DNA from: Pseudomonas sp. RIT409
GTDB taxonomy: Bacteria; Pseudomonadota; Gammaproteobacteria; Pseudomonadales; Pseudomonadaceae
Assembly (NCBI RefSeq): GCF_003052515.2
Contig: NZ_QARE02000026.1
Coordinates: 1-64,000, forward strand
Reading direction: 5' to 3'
Length of the DNA stretch: 64,000 bases
The translations under genes and the position numbers were made by a program. Shown here in pieces: positions 28,494-37,604 of the stretch (position 1 is its first letter; every line of letters begins with the position of its first letter). The notes under the pieces were generated by a model. It saw only the letters and a program-made list of their open reading frames with translations, had not been told where the DNA came from and ran no database searches.

Positions 28494-29375
28494 TTAACGC
28501 CGGTCCGATGCCTGGGGCACGGCTACCGAATCAGGTTTTTTCAACGTTGCGGGATGCCCCTGCTCATCGCAGTCGCAACGGAGCATCTCCCGGGTGTCGA
28601 CATTGAGCATGGACATCGCACCACCCCAGACGCAACCCGTGTCGAGCGCATAGACCCCCGGCTCGTTGCAGCGTCCCTCCAGGGCAGCCCAGTGGCCGAA
28701 GATGATATTCAGGCCTTTGGTCTTGCGGTCCTTGTGGCTGAACCAGGGGGCGTAGCCGGCGGGGGCGCTGTCCAACCCTTCCTTGCTTTTGAGGTCGAGC
28801 TTGCCATCGCCGGTGCAGAAACGCATGCGGGTGAAATAGTTGGTGATGACGCGCAGCCGCGTGACGCCCTGCAGGTCCTTGTCCCATTTCGCCGGCTCAT
28901 TGCCGTACATGCCGTCAAGGAAAAGCTCGAACAGGTTATCGTCGCGCAGGGCTTCCTCGACCTCCTCTGCGCAGCGCAACGCTTTTTTCAGGCTCCACTG
29001 TGGAGGGATGCCAGCATGGACCATCGCAATATCCCGCTCGGCATCGTAGTGCATGAGCTTCTGCTGGCGCAGCCAGTCGAGCAGGTCGTTGGCGTCTGGC
29101 GCTTCAAGGATTTCTCGAAGGGTATCGCCTTTTTTGAGCCGCTCGATGTTGCGCCCCGCTGCAAGCAGATGCAGGTCATGGTTGCCGAGAACGCAGACGA
29201 TGGCGTTGCGCATGCCATAGAGAAAGCGCAGGGTTTCCAGCGATTGAGGCCCCCTGTTGACCAGGTCCCCCACCAGCCACAGCTTGTCGCGGTTGGGGTC
29301 GAAGGAGACGCGGTCGAGCAGGCATTTCAATGGCTCAAGGCAACCTTGCAGATCACCGACTGCGTAAACCGTCAT
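28494..29375 (-). CDS. apaH: Symmetrical bis(5'-nucleosyl)-tetraphosphatase
   Basis: A 293-residue metallophosphatase. The three family motifs are in order: YAVGDLQGCLEPLK (residues 4-17), LWLVGDLVNRGPQSL, and CVLGNHDLHLLA. ApaH splits Ap4A into two ADP and can remove Np4 caps from RNA 5' ends. Its start shares one base with the apaG stop (TGATG), which couples the two. Length is slightly above the E. coli enzyme through a C-terminal tail. Confidence 0.96.
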   Translation of the reverse strand: MTVYAVGDLQGCLEPLKCLLDRVSFDPNRDKLWLVGDLVNRGPQSLETLRFLYGMRNAIVCVLGNHDLHLLAAGRNIERLKKGDTLREILEAPDANDLLDWLRQQKLMHYDAERDIAMVHAGIPPQWSLKKALRCAEEVEEALRDDNLFELFLDGMYGNEPAKWDKDLQGVTRLRVITNYFTRMRFCTGDGKLDLKSKEGLDSAPAGYAPWFSHKDRKTKGLNIIFGHWAALEGRCNEPGVYALDTGCVWGGAMSMLNVDTREMLRCDCDEQGHPATLKKPDSVAVPQASDRR

Positions 29376-29755
29376 CAGTGAAGCGCTCCTGGGACGGCCA
29401 GACGAAACGGCGCGATGATGGCATCGAACCGTGTCCCGTCTTCAGCGAGCATCTGATAACTGCCTTGCATGTTGCCGACCTGAGTGGTCATGACGGTCCC
29501 GCTGCTGTACGTGTAACTCTGCCCTGCCTGAATCAACGGCTGCTGGCCGACGACACCCTCGCCGCGAACTTCCTCGACGTTGCCGTCGCCATCGGTGATG
29601 ACCCAGTGTCGCGACAGCAGTTGGGCGGGCAGCTCGCCGTTGTTGTGCACCGTGATGGTGTAAGCGAAGGCGAAGCGGTTCTGCTCAGGCTGCGATTGTT
29701 CTGCGAGAAAACGGGTCACGACGCTGACGTCGACCTGGTAGCGAGGATCAGACAT
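29375..29755 (-). CDS. apaG: ApaG, Co2+/Mg2+ efflux-associated Fn3-like protein
   Basis: A 126-residue beta-sandwich protein of the ApaG/DUF525 family, exact usual length. Motifs are FAFAYTITVHNNGELPAQLLSRHWVITDGDGNVEEVRGEGVVGQQPLIQAG, split here by family core residues, and SGTVMTTQVGNMQGSYQM. Its molecular role is unclear; it has been linked to cobalt resistance in Salmonella. The ATG at 29755 gives MSDPRYQVDVSVVTRF. It lies between rsmA and apaH, as in most gamma-proteobacteria. Confidence 0.95.
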   Translation of the reverse strand: MSDPRYQVDVSVVTRFLAEQSQPEQNRFAFAYTITVHNNGELPAQLLSRHWVITDGDGNVEEVRGEGVVGQQPLIQAGQSYTYSSGTVMTTQVGNMQGSYQMLAEDGTRFDAIIAPFRLAVPGALH

Positions 29756-29871
29756 GCAAAAGGCCTTGAAAGCTGGGCGGAAAAAGCCGGAAGAGCCCGG
29801 AGATGAAGAGTCTAGGACATGTCGCGGGTAAAAAACCAATGGGGTTCGGACCGGACATGCCCTTGAATGGA

Positions 29872-30678
29872 TCAGCCCGCGACGGATTTGTCGGCAAACT
29901 TGTCGGCCAAGCGCACGAATGCCGCCAGATCCAGTTGTTCTGGACGTAGGCTGCCGTCCACTCCCGCGTCGGCGATTTCTTCGCTGGTCAGGAGCGCCTT
30001 GAGCGTATTGCGTAGGGTCTTGCGCCGCTGATTGAAGGCCTCGCGCACGATGCGCTCCAGCACGCGATGATCCTTCGCCGGGTGCGGGAGGCTCTCGTGA
30101 GGGACGAGACGAACGATCGCCGAGTCGACTTTCGGCGGCGGATTGAACGCACCGGGGCCGACGTTGAACAGGTGTTCGACCCGGCAGTGGTACTGCACCA
30201 TGATCGACAGACGGCCCCAATCGCCGCCGCCAGGGCCAGCGGCAAGACGCTCGACCACTTCTTTCTGCAGCATGAAATGCATGTCACGGATCAGATGAGC
30301 GCTGTCCAGCAGATGGAAGATCAGCGGCGTGGAAATGTTGTAAGGCAAGTTGCCGACCACGCGCAGCGAGTGGGGAGCGGCGTGCAGCGTGCCGAAGTCG
30401 AACTTCAGCGCATCGCCCTGATGCAGGCTGAAGTTCGGCAGATGGCTAAAGTGGCCCATCAGGATCGGCACCAAATCCTTGTCGAGCTCGACGACATCCA
30501 GTGTCGCGCCGCTGCCCAGCAGGCCTTCGGTCAATGCACCTTGGCCAGGGCCAATCTCCAGCATGCGGTCATCGGGCTTGGCGCGAATGGAGCGCAGGAT
30601 CTTGTCGATCACCCCCGCGTCATGCAGGAAGTTCTGGCCGAATCGCTTACGGGCCTTGTGTTGGTATTGCTCAGTCAT
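29872..30678 (-). CDS. rsmA: 16S rRNA (adenine1518/1519-N6)-dimethyltransferase
   Basis: A 268-residue RsmA (KsgA). The SAM-binding motif MLEIGPGQGALTEGLL is near residue 40 and the catalytic NLPYNISTPL motif near 115. It opens with ARKRFGQNFLHD, typical of the family. It dimethylates A1518 and A1519 of 16S rRNA in late 30S assembly. The start directly abuts the pdxA stop, so it is co-transcribed with pdxA and surA upstream and apaG downstream. Confidence 0.97.
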   Translation of the reverse strand: MTEQYQHKARKRFGQNFLHDAGVIDKILRSIRAKPDDRMLEIGPGQGALTEGLLGSGATLDVVELDKDLVPILMGHFSHLPNFSLHQGDALKFDFGTLHAAPHSLRVVGNLPYNISTPLIFHLLDSAHLIRDMHFMLQKEVVERLAAGPGGGDWGRLSIMVQYHCRVEHLFNVGPGAFNPPPKVDSAIVRLVPHESLPHPAKDHRVLERIVREAFNQRRKTLRNTLKALLTSEEIADAGVDGSLRPEQLDLAAFVRLADKFADKSVAG

Positions 30679-31668
30679 TTAGTTACGGGTCTCGGCCATC
30701 TGATAGGCGGTTTGCAGAGCGACCTGGAGGCTGCCGGTGTCGATTTTGCCGGTGCCTGCCAGGTCCAGCGCCGTGCCGTGGTCCACGGAGGTGCGGATGA
30801 TGGGCAGGCCCAGCGTGATGTTGACGGCAGCGCCGAAGCCTTTGTACTTCAGCACCGGCAGGCCCTGATCGTGGTACATCGCCAGCACCGCGTCGCAGTG
30901 CTCCAGATACTTGGGGGTAAACAGCGTGTCGGCGGGCAGCGGGCCCCGCAGGTCCAGGCCCTCGCTGCGCAGACGCTCCAGAACGGGTTCGATCGTGTCG
31001 ATTTCTTCGCGGCCCAAATGCCCCCCTTCACCGGCGTGAGGATTCAGCCCGCACACCAGAATACGGGGTTGGGCAATGCCGAACTTACCGACGAGATCAG
31101 CGTGGAGAATGCGTGTCACGCGCTCCAGCCGTTCGGCAGTGATGGCGTCTGCGACGTCACGCAGTGGCAAGTGGGTAGTTACCAACGCGACTCTCAGGTC
31201 ACCCGTGGCGAGCATCATCACGACTTGTTCGGTCCGGGTCAGCTCGGCAAGAAACTCGGTGTGGCCTGAAAAGGGAAGCCCGCTGTCGTTAATCACGCCT
31301 TTGTGCACAGGGGCCGTGATCATCCCGGCGAAGAGGCCGTCGATGCAGCCTTGGCCCGCACGGGTCAGGGTTTCGATCACGAATGCGCCGTTAGCCGTAT
31401 TCAGCTGCCCGGCCACGACAGGGCCCTGCAGCGGCGTGTCCCAGACATACAGGCTGCCAGGCTGCGCCGGCGTATCCGGCCAGGCGTCGGGGGAAACGGC
31501 AATCAGGTTGACCGACACACCGAGTTGCGCGGCCCGCTCGTGGAGCAGGTCGCGACTGGTAATGGCAATCAGGGGGTAGGGCTGGGACTGCGCGGCGAGC
31601 AGCAGGCAAAGGTCAGGACCGATGCCGGCGGGCTCGCCGGGTGTCAGCGCGAAGCGCCGGGGCTTCAC
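30679..31668 (-). CDS. pdxA: 4-hydroxythreonine-4-phosphate dehydrogenase
   Basis: A 329-residue PdxA for pyridoxal phosphate synthesis: it oxidises 4-phosphohydroxy-L-threonine, and the product decarboxylates and is used by PdxJ. Metal-binding His contexts are TTHLPLRDV, CGLNPHAGEGG and AMYHDQGLPVLK. The GTG start at 31668 overlaps the surA stop (GTGA). This is the biosynthetic paralogue of the PdxA2-type gene at 6729; its YHDQGLPVLKYKGF box differs from the HDQGHGPVK box of that gene. Confidence 0.96.
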   Translation of the reverse strand: MKPRRFALTPGEPAGIGPDLCLLLAAQSQPYPLIAITSRDLLHERAAQLGVSVNLIAVSPDAWPDTPAQPGSLYVWDTPLQGPVVAGQLNTANGAFVIETLTRAGQGCIDGLFAGMITAPVHKGVINDSGLPFSGHTEFLAELTRTEQVVMMLATGDLRVALVTTHLPLRDVADAITAERLERVTRILHADLVGKFGIAQPRILVCGLNPHAGEGGHLGREEIDTIEPVLERLRSEGLDLRGPLPADTLFTPKYLEHCDAVLAMYHDQGLPVLKYKGFGAAVNITLGLPIIRTSVDHGTALDLAGTGKIDTGSLQVALQTAYQMAETRN

Positions 31669-32987
31669 TTGGCGGCCTGGTCAGCGCCAGGCAGCTTGAT
31701 TTCAACGTAGGCTTCGTCGCGGATCTGGCGCAGCCAGGTCTGCAGCTCTTCGTCGTATTTGCGGTTGCGCAGCACGGTCATCGCCTGTTGCTCTCGGGCC
31801 TGGTTGGTGCTGTCGGTGGCGCGACGGCCCAGGACTTCCAGCACGTGCCAGCCAAACTGCGTCTGGAACGGTTTGGAGACCACGCCTTGCGGCGTTTCAT
31901 TCATCACATCGCGGAACTCAGGCACCAGGTTGCGCGGGTCCACCCAGTTCATGTCACCGCCATTGAGCGCAGAGCCCGGATCTTCCGAGAAGCTCTTCGC
32001 CAGTTCGGCGAAGTCTTCACCGTTCTGGATACGGTCGTAGATACGCTGGGCCAGCATCTTGGTTTCAGCTTCGCTGCGAATCTCGCTCGGCTTGATCAGA
32101 ATGTGGCGCACATGAACTTCGTCGCGCATCTGGGTCTGGTTGTCACCGCCGCGCTTGCCCAGCAATTTCAGGATGATGAAGCCGCCTGGCGTACGGGCCG
32201 GTGGGGTGACCTCGCCAGGGCTCATCGAATTCAGCATGTCACCGAAGGGCGGCGGCAATTGGGCGGCTTTACGCCAGCCCATGTCACCGCCGTCCAGCGC
32301 GCTTTCGCTTGCCGATGACGAGATGGCCAGTTGCTCGAAGTTGGCACCCTGCTGCAGCTTGCCGTAGATGTCCTTGGCTTTGGCGGCTGCCTCCTGAATC
32401 TGCGCGGACGTGGCGCTGTCCGGCGTCGGAATCAGGATGTTGGCCAGGTGGTACTCTTCGGAGAACTGCGCCTTGCCCAGATCGGATGCCAGGAAGTTCT
32501 TCACTTCCTGATCCGAGACCTGAATGCGTTCGGCGACACGACGCTGACGCACGCGGCTGATGATCATTTCGCGGCGGATCTGCTCACGGGCGTTCTGGAA
32601 CGACAGGCCGTCGTGCGCCAGTGCGGCCTTGAACTGCTCGATGCTCATGTTATTGCGCTGAGCGATGGTGCCCACCGCCTGGTTCAGCTCTTCGTCGGTG
32701 ATACGAATGCCCGAACGTTCGCCGATCTGCAGCTGCAGGTTTTCCAGGATCAGACGATCCAGGACCTGAGATTCCAGCGCGCTGGCAGGCGGAACGCCCT
32801 GTCCACGCTTGGCGATGGTCTGTTGAACTTCGCGGGTCCGCTGGTCGAGCTGGCTTTGCATGACCACGTCGTTGTCGACGATGGCTACCACCTTGTCGAT
32901 GGGGCGCACTTCAGCGTGCGCCACGGTACCGATGAGTAGAGCGCCCAGCATCAGCGGGCGCAGACAATCAGAAAGCTTGGTCTTCAC
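31665..32987 (-). CDS. surA: Periplasmic chaperone / peptidyl-prolyl isomerase SurA
   Basis: A 440-residue secreted chaperone for outer-membrane proteins. Residues 1-25 form a signal peptide (CLRPLMLGALLIGTVAHA). The N-terminal SurA domain follows, then two parvulin domains (about 170-275 and 285-385; the second shows HVRHILIKPSEIRSEAE and GGDMNWVDPRNLVPEF). The start is a GTG at 32987 by comparison with family MKTKLSDCLRPL; a GTG two codons upstream is also possible. It overlaps the end of lptD by about 20 bases; LptD is itself one of its client proteins. Confidence 0.95.
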   Translation of the reverse strand: MKTKLSDCLRPLMLGALLIGTVAHAEVRPIDKVVAIVDNDVVMQSQLDQRTREVQQTIAKRGQGVPPASALESQVLDRLILENLQLQIGERSGIRITDEELNQAVGTIAQRNNMSIEQFKAALAHDGLSFQNAREQIRREMIISRVRQRRVAERIQVSDQEVKNFLASDLGKAQFSEEYHLANILIPTPDSATSAQIQEAAAKAKDIYGKLQQGANFEQLAISSSASESALDGGDMGWRKAAQLPPPFGDMLNSMSPGEVTPPARTPGGFIILKLLGKRGGDNQTQMRDEVHVRHILIKPSEIRSEAETKMLAQRIYDRIQNGEDFAELAKSFSEDPGSALNGGDMNWVDPRNLVPEFRDVMNETPQGVVSKPFQTQFGWHVLEVLGRRATDSTNQAREQQAMTVLRNRKYDEELQTWLRQIRDEAYVEIKLPGADQAAK

Positions 32988-35745
32988 GTTCACGATAACC
33001 TTGGATGCCTTTGTCGAGGAAGCTTTCAACTTTCTGGCCAACAACGCCACCAAGTCCCTTCAACACGATTTGCAGGAAGATGCCGCGGTCGCCTTTCTCG
33101 TTCTGCGCCACTTCTTGAGTGGACTCGTCGTAGTCGACCCAGTAACGGTTGATCAGACGCAGCTTCCAGCAGCAGTTGTCATATTCGAAACCACCGAACG
33201 CTTCGAGCGTGCGGCTGCGGTTGTAGTCGTATTGCCAGCGGGCAATCGCGCTCCATTGAGGAATGACCGGCCAGATGACCGAGAAGTCATGCTGCTCGAT
33301 CTTGTAGTAGTCCTTGATGACCGACCCATCCGGCAGGACGGCATCGCCACCGCCCACAGTCCAGCGACCTGTCGTCTGGTCGTAGCGGACCTGGTCGTTG
33401 CGGTAGCGGTAACCGGCGTTGAACACCTTGCCCGGCTCGTCTTCAGGCTGGTAGTGGAACATCGCGCTGCCCGAGCGGGTGCTGCGGCTGTCCGGGTCCC
33501 AGTTGAACGTCGAGTTAAGGCGCCAGTCGCGGTTGAAGCGGTAGTCGTACTCAAGCGCATACGGCGAAACGTCGGACTGGGCGTCCTTGCGGTCTTCGTA
33601 AGCGATACCCGGCAACTGGACCTTGCGGTCCTTGAAGTACAGCGCCTGGCCGACACTCAAACGTTGACGCTCGAAGCCGTTGTCTTCGATCCAGCGGTTG
33701 GTCACACCCAGGGACAGCTTGTTCTCGTCGCCGATGCGGTCACTGCCGACGAAACGGTTGTCGCGGAACAGCGACGCGTAGTCGAAGGTGGTTTCACCCG
33801 AGTCGAAGATCGGGATGTCGGTCTGATCCTTGTAAGGCACGTACAGGTAGTACAGACGCGGCTCCAGCGTCTGACGGTAGTCCTTGCCGAACCAGTTGGT
33901 GTTGCGATCGAAGAACAGGCCGCTGTCGACGCTGAATACAGGGATGGAACGGTCGACGCCACTGTCGAACTGCTCTTCGGGCAGCAGGGTCGCTTTGCCT
34001 TTGCCATCCAGGTCCAGGTCGTACTTGGTATAGACGTATTTCAGTTTCGGCGTCACGTAGCCATAGGACGCGCTCAGCGGCAAGCTGATCGACGGGGCAA
34101 GGTTCAGACGGTTGCCGTTGGCGCGCGCCAGACCGGCAATGTTTTCGTCCAGTCGAACCTCGGGGATGTCGTCTTCGTTGACGTAATTACCCGTCCGCAG
34201 ATCCCGATCGAAGCGAACCAGCTCGGTGTCGTAGCCGAACTTCAGACCGCCCGGATTGTAGGGCAGCGTACCGTTGAGCGTGAGTTGCGGCAGACGTCCG
34301 TACGGGGTGATCTGGGTCACCGTCGTCAGTTGATATTGCTGCACGTTCAGGCCGGCGGTGTAGGTGTCGCCACGGTACGTCAACAGGCCCTGCTGGTTCA
34401 GGAAGTCATGGGTGCTGACGCCTTCCTGACCGCTCTTGAGGTCCTTGAAGTAATAAGGATCGCTGACCTTGGTGTAGTCGACCTTGCTCGACAGGCGAGA
34501 GTCCAGGCCGCTGCGATCCTGCCAGTTGATCATCCAGCGCGTGTCTTTGTAGTCGGACTGATCCTTGCGGTCGTCGTTGTCGTCGTTCAGGTAAGCCGCA
34601 CCGAACTGACCTTCGCTGGTCTTGGTGAGGTAACGGAACTCGCCTTCGAGCAACAGGCCGCGTTTGGCCATGTACGTCGGGTACAACGTGGCGTCATAGT
34701 TCGGCGCCAGGTTGAAGTAGTAAGGCGTGAGCAACGAGAAACCGGTGTCGCTGCTGGCACCGATGGTCGGCGGCAGGAAGCCGGACTGACGACGGTCGTC
34801 GATCGGGAAATAGATGTATGGCGTGTAGAGGATCGGAATGTCCTTCACGCGCAGGGTCGCGTTGGTCGCGGTACCGAAACCGGTGGCCGGGTTCAGGGTG
34901 ATGTTGTTGCCCTTCACCGTCCAGGCGTTGCTGCTTGGCTCACAGGTGGTGTACGTACCGTCCTTCAACCGAATGATGGCGTTTTCTGCACGGCGGGCGT
35001 ACAGCGCGTTACCCCGCACGTTGGATTTGTGCAGCACGTACTCGGCGTTGTCGACCTTGGCTTCGCCGGTGTCCAGCTGGACCTCGGCGTGGTCGCCCAC
35101 GATCAGGGCGCCGTTGTCGCGCAGACGAACGTTGCCGTTCAGCTCGCCACGGTTTTCGGCCTGATGCAGGCTGGCTTCGTCGGATTCGACCTGCATCGAC
35201 CCCTGGCGCATGACGACGTCACCGGCCAGCGATGCGATCTGTTCTTCCTGCTGATAACGGGAAGCCTTGGCGCCAATGAAGGTCGGCGCGTCGCTCTTGG
35301 CGGTCTTGTCGTCCATGCCAGGACGAATCGGCTCGATGTAGGCGCCGGAGCAATAAGGGCCGGTCTCGGCCAATTGAGCAGCGGTCAGCTTTTCACGAGG
35401 CACCCAGTCCAAGTGGCTGTAGTCGGCGCTGCGGGATTTCAGGCCACGGCCCTTGGCCTCGGTGACCAGCATCGTTTTGGGCACGACCTCACCGCTTTCG
35501 GTGACGGTCGACTCGGTTGCCGTGCTGCTGTTGGACGACACGCTGTTGGCGTCATGCACAGGGCGCGGAGGCAACTGGGCTGCATTGGTTTTCGGGGAGC
35601 AATCCCAGGAACCGGTTGCCGACGCCGCACAGTCGAACTGTTCAGCAGCAAACACGAACTGGGTGGCCAGAGGTTGCATCGCCAGCAGACTGCCAGTTAC
35701 CAGCAACGGAAATTTTTTACGAAACGCGGGGGATTTCAATGCCAT
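32968..35745 (-). CDS. lptD: LPS-assembly outer-membrane protein LptD
   Basis: A 925-residue outer-membrane protein. A signal peptide is at the N terminus (FPLLVTGSLLAMQPLATQFVFA). The periplasmic OstA-type beta-jellyroll follows (ASLAGDVVMRQGSMQVESDEA; ELNGNVRLRDNGALIVGDHAEVQ), then the large 26-strand barrel ending RGIFLQIVLKGLGGVVGQ. With LptE it inserts LPS in the outer leaflet. The N-terminal region before the jellyroll (residues 40-150) is longer than in E. coli, as in other pseudomonads. The ATG at 35745 is chosen because signal peptide and ribosome site fit; a longer frame reaches 35835. It diverges from amgK. Confidence 0.95.
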   Translation of the reverse strand: MALKSPAFRKKFPLLVTGSLLAMQPLATQFVFAAEQFDCAASATGSWDCSPKTNAAQLPPRPVHDANSVSSNSSTATESTVTESGEVVPKTMLVTEAKGRGLKSRSADYSHLDWVPREKLTAAQLAETGPYCSGAYIEPIRPGMDDKTAKSDAPTFIGAKASRYQQEEQIASLAGDVVMRQGSMQVESDEASLHQAENRGELNGNVRLRDNGALIVGDHAEVQLDTGEAKVDNAEYVLHKSNVRGNALYARRAENAIIRLKDGTYTTCEPSSNAWTVKGNNITLNPATGFGTATNATLRVKDIPILYTPYIYFPIDDRRQSGFLPPTIGASSDTGFSLLTPYYFNLAPNYDATLYPTYMAKRGLLLEGEFRYLTKTSEGQFGAAYLNDDNDDRKDQSDYKDTRWMINWQDRSGLDSRLSSKVDYTKVSDPYYFKDLKSGQEGVSTHDFLNQQGLLTYRGDTYTAGLNVQQYQLTTVTQITPYGRLPQLTLNGTLPYNPGGLKFGYDTELVRFDRDLRTGNYVNEDDIPEVRLDENIAGLARANGNRLNLAPSISLPLSASYGYVTPKLKYVYTKYDLDLDGKGKATLLPEEQFDSGVDRSIPVFSVDSGLFFDRNTNWFGKDYRQTLEPRLYYLYVPYKDQTDIPIFDSGETTFDYASLFRDNRFVGSDRIGDENKLSLGVTNRWIEDNGFERQRLSVGQALYFKDRKVQLPGIAYEDRKDAQSDVSPYALEYDYRFNRDWRLNSTFNWDPDSRSTRSGSAMFHYQPEDEPGKVFNAGYRYRNDQVRYDQTTGRWTVGGGDAVLPDGSVIKDYYKIEQHDFSVIWPVIPQWSAIARWQYDYNRSRTLEAFGGFEYDNCCWKLRLINRYWVDYDESTQEVAQNEKGDRGIFLQIVLKGLGGVVGQKVESFLDKGIQGYREREDQAF

Positions 35746-35873
35746 CTTATTAGTCCGGGCTTCCTGCGCGCCATCTGCCCGCGGGGGGCCGCACGCCTCT
35801 CGATGGGCTGAAAAAGATGTCGGATAATAAAGCATGACCCGCTTGACGGCTAGCGCCGTCGGAGACCCTTGTA

Positions 35874-36887
35874 ATGCCAGATCAAGATGTACGCCTGCAA
35901 CACCTGAAAGTTTGGCTCGATGAGCAGTTGCCAGAAGTGTTCGCAGCCCAAGGCTGGGGCGCGATACCCCCGGCCACGTTGACTGCGGCCAGCAGCGACG
36001 CCAGTTTCCGCCGTTACTTCCGCTGGGAAGGCGAAGGTCGCACTTTTATTGTGATGGATGCGCCGCCGCCGCAGGAAAACTGTAAACCGTTCGTGGATAT
36101 TGCTCATTTATTGAGCAGCTCCGGAATTAATGTTCCGAAAATTTATGCCGAAGACCTGAATCAGGGCTTTCTTCTGCTCAACGATTTGGGTCGGCAAACC
36201 TACCTCGACGTGATCGACGAACAGAATGCGGATCGGTTGTTCGCCGATGCCATCGAGGCGCTGCTGGCGTATCAGCGGTTGCCCATGGAAGCGACGCTCC
36301 CTGTCTATGACGTGGCGCTGTTGCGCCGGGAACTGGAACTCTTTCCCGAGTGGTATGTGAAGCGTCATCTGGGCATCGAGTTCGACGCGTCGCAGCAAGC
36401 CAGCTGGAACCGAGTGAGCGATCTGTTGATCGACAGTGCCTTGGCGCAACCCAAGGTGTTGGTGCATCGCGACTTCATGCCGCGCAACCTGATGATCAGT
36501 GACCCTAACCCAGGGGTGCTGGATTTCCAGGATGCGGTGTACGGCCCGGTCACCTACGACATCACCTGTTTGTTCAAGGATGCGTTTCTCAGTTGGCCGG
36601 AAGCGCGTGTCGAAGGTTGGTTGAGGACCTATTGGGAAAAAGCCCTTGCGGCCGGGATTCCAGTGCAGGACGAGTTCGGCGAGTTTCATCGCGCCAGCGA
36701 TCTGATGGGGGTGCAACGGCATCTGAAGGTGATCGGCATTTTTGCGCGCATCTGCCACCGCGATGGCAAGCCGCGCTATGTCGCCGATGTCTCGCGCTTC
36801 TTCTCTTATATAGAAGCGGTGCTGGCCCGCCGCCCTGAGTTGGTGGAGTTGAACAATTTGCTGACCAGCCTCGGGCAGCCCAAATGA
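35874..36887 (+). CDS. amgK: Anomeric MurNAc/GlcNAc kinase AmgK
   Basis: A 337-residue kinase of the aminoglycoside phosphotransferase fold. The catalytic loop VLVHRDFMPRNLMI and the metal loop GVLDFQDAVYGPVTYDI are intact. In P. putida AmgK phosphorylates MurNAc at the anomeric position, feeding MurU in a peptidoglycan recycling shortcut that bypasses early fosfomycin-sensitive steps. The pairing with murU 48 bases downstream and the position next to lptD match P. putida as I recall it. Older annotations call it aminoglycoside phosphotransferase, which is misleading. Confidence 0.92.
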   Translation: MPDQDVRLQHLKVWLDEQLPEVFAAQGWGAIPPATLTAASSDASFRRYFRWEGEGRTFIVMDAPPPQENCKPFVDIAHLLSSSGINVPKIYAEDLNQGFLLLNDLGRQTYLDVIDEQNADRLFADAIEALLAYQRLPMEATLPVYDVALLRRELELFPEWYVKRHLGIEFDASQQASWNRVSDLLIDSALAQPKVLVHRDFMPRNLMISDPNPGVLDFQDAVYGPVTYDITCLFKDAFLSWPEARVEGWLRTYWEKALAAGIPVQDEFGEFHRASDLMGVQRHLKVIGIFARICHRDGKPRYVADVSRFFSYIEAVLARRPELVELNNLLTSLGQPK

Positions 36888-36935
36888 AAGCCATCGTGAA
36901 GGAATGGATGTGAGCACAGTGTTCAAGAGGGCTGC

Positions 36936-37604
36936 ATGAAAGCGATGATTCTGGCGGCAGGCAAGGGCGAGCGCATGCGGCCCCTGACCTTGCACACGCC
37001 CAAGCCCTTGGTCCGGGCAGCGGGCGTTCCATTGATCGAATACCATCTGCTTGCTCTCAAGGCAGCAGGTTTCACCGAGGTGGTGATCAACCATGCCTGG
37101 CTGGGACAGCAGATCGAGGACTACCTGGGAGACGGTCACCGTCTAGGGCTGAGCATTCGCTATTCCCCGGAGGGCGAGCCGCTTGAGACCGGCGGCGGCA
37201 TTTTCCGGGCGTTGCCCTTGCTCGGTGATGAACCGTTTCTGGTGATCAATGGCGACATCTGGACCAACTGCGACTACACGGCACTGAATGCGCCGATCCG
37301 GGGGCTGGCGCATCTGGTGCTGGTGGACAACCCCGTGCACCACCCGACCGGCGATTTCGCGCTGGTGGGCGGTGAAGTCCGTGACGACGCGAGCCTGCCG
37401 CGTCTGACCTACAGCGGCATTGCCGTGCTCCATCCCCGGCTGTTCAGCGGCTGCACCGAGGGTGCGTTCAAACTGGCGCCCCTGTTTCGCGCCGCCATGG
37501 CGAGCGGCCAGGTGACCGGGGAGCATTTCACCGGGCGCTGGGTCGATGTCGGCACCCCCGAGCGGCTGGCGGAAGTCGAGAAAATCCTCGCGGTGAAGCC
37601 CTAG
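36936..37604 (+). CDS. murU: N-acetylmuramate alpha-1-phosphate uridylyltransferase MurU
   Basis: A 222-residue nucleotidyltransferase. The N-terminal signature MKAMILAAGKGERMRPLTLHTPKPLVRAAG holds the nucleotide and metal site; ETGGGIFRALPLLGDEPFLVINGDIW carries the sugar and second metal residues. It makes UDP-MurNAc from MurNAc-1-phosphate and UTP, the step after AmgK. It is shorter than GlmU or RmlA because it lacks a C-terminal hexapeptide domain. The stop abuts the start of the DnaJ-domain gene, so the three genes form one unit. Confidence 0.93.
   Translation: MKAMILAAGKGERMRPLTLHTPKPLVRAAGVPLIEYHLLALKAAGFTEVVINHAWLGQQIEDYLGDGHRLGLSIRYSPEGEPLETGGGIFRALPLLGDEPFLVINGDIWTNCDYTALNAPIRGLAHLVLVDNPVHHPTGDFALVGGEVRDDASLPRLTYSGIAVLHPRLFSGCTEGAFKLAPLFRAAMASGQVTGEHFTGRWVDVGTPERLAEVEKILAVKP

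Noticed and set aside
29756..30220. Long N-terminal extension of apaG
   Set aside because: The frame runs into rsmA and lacks similarity; the ATG at 29755 gives the exact family length.
32860..35811. A 983-codon open frame on the plus strand opposite lptD
   Set aside because: It mirrors lptD over its full length; long antisense frames are common in high-GC codon usage. No ribosome site or recognisable domain, while lptD is unmistakable.
36108..37139. A 343-codon open frame opposite amgK and murU
   Set aside because: It spans the antisense of two recognised genes and their gap and has no domain.
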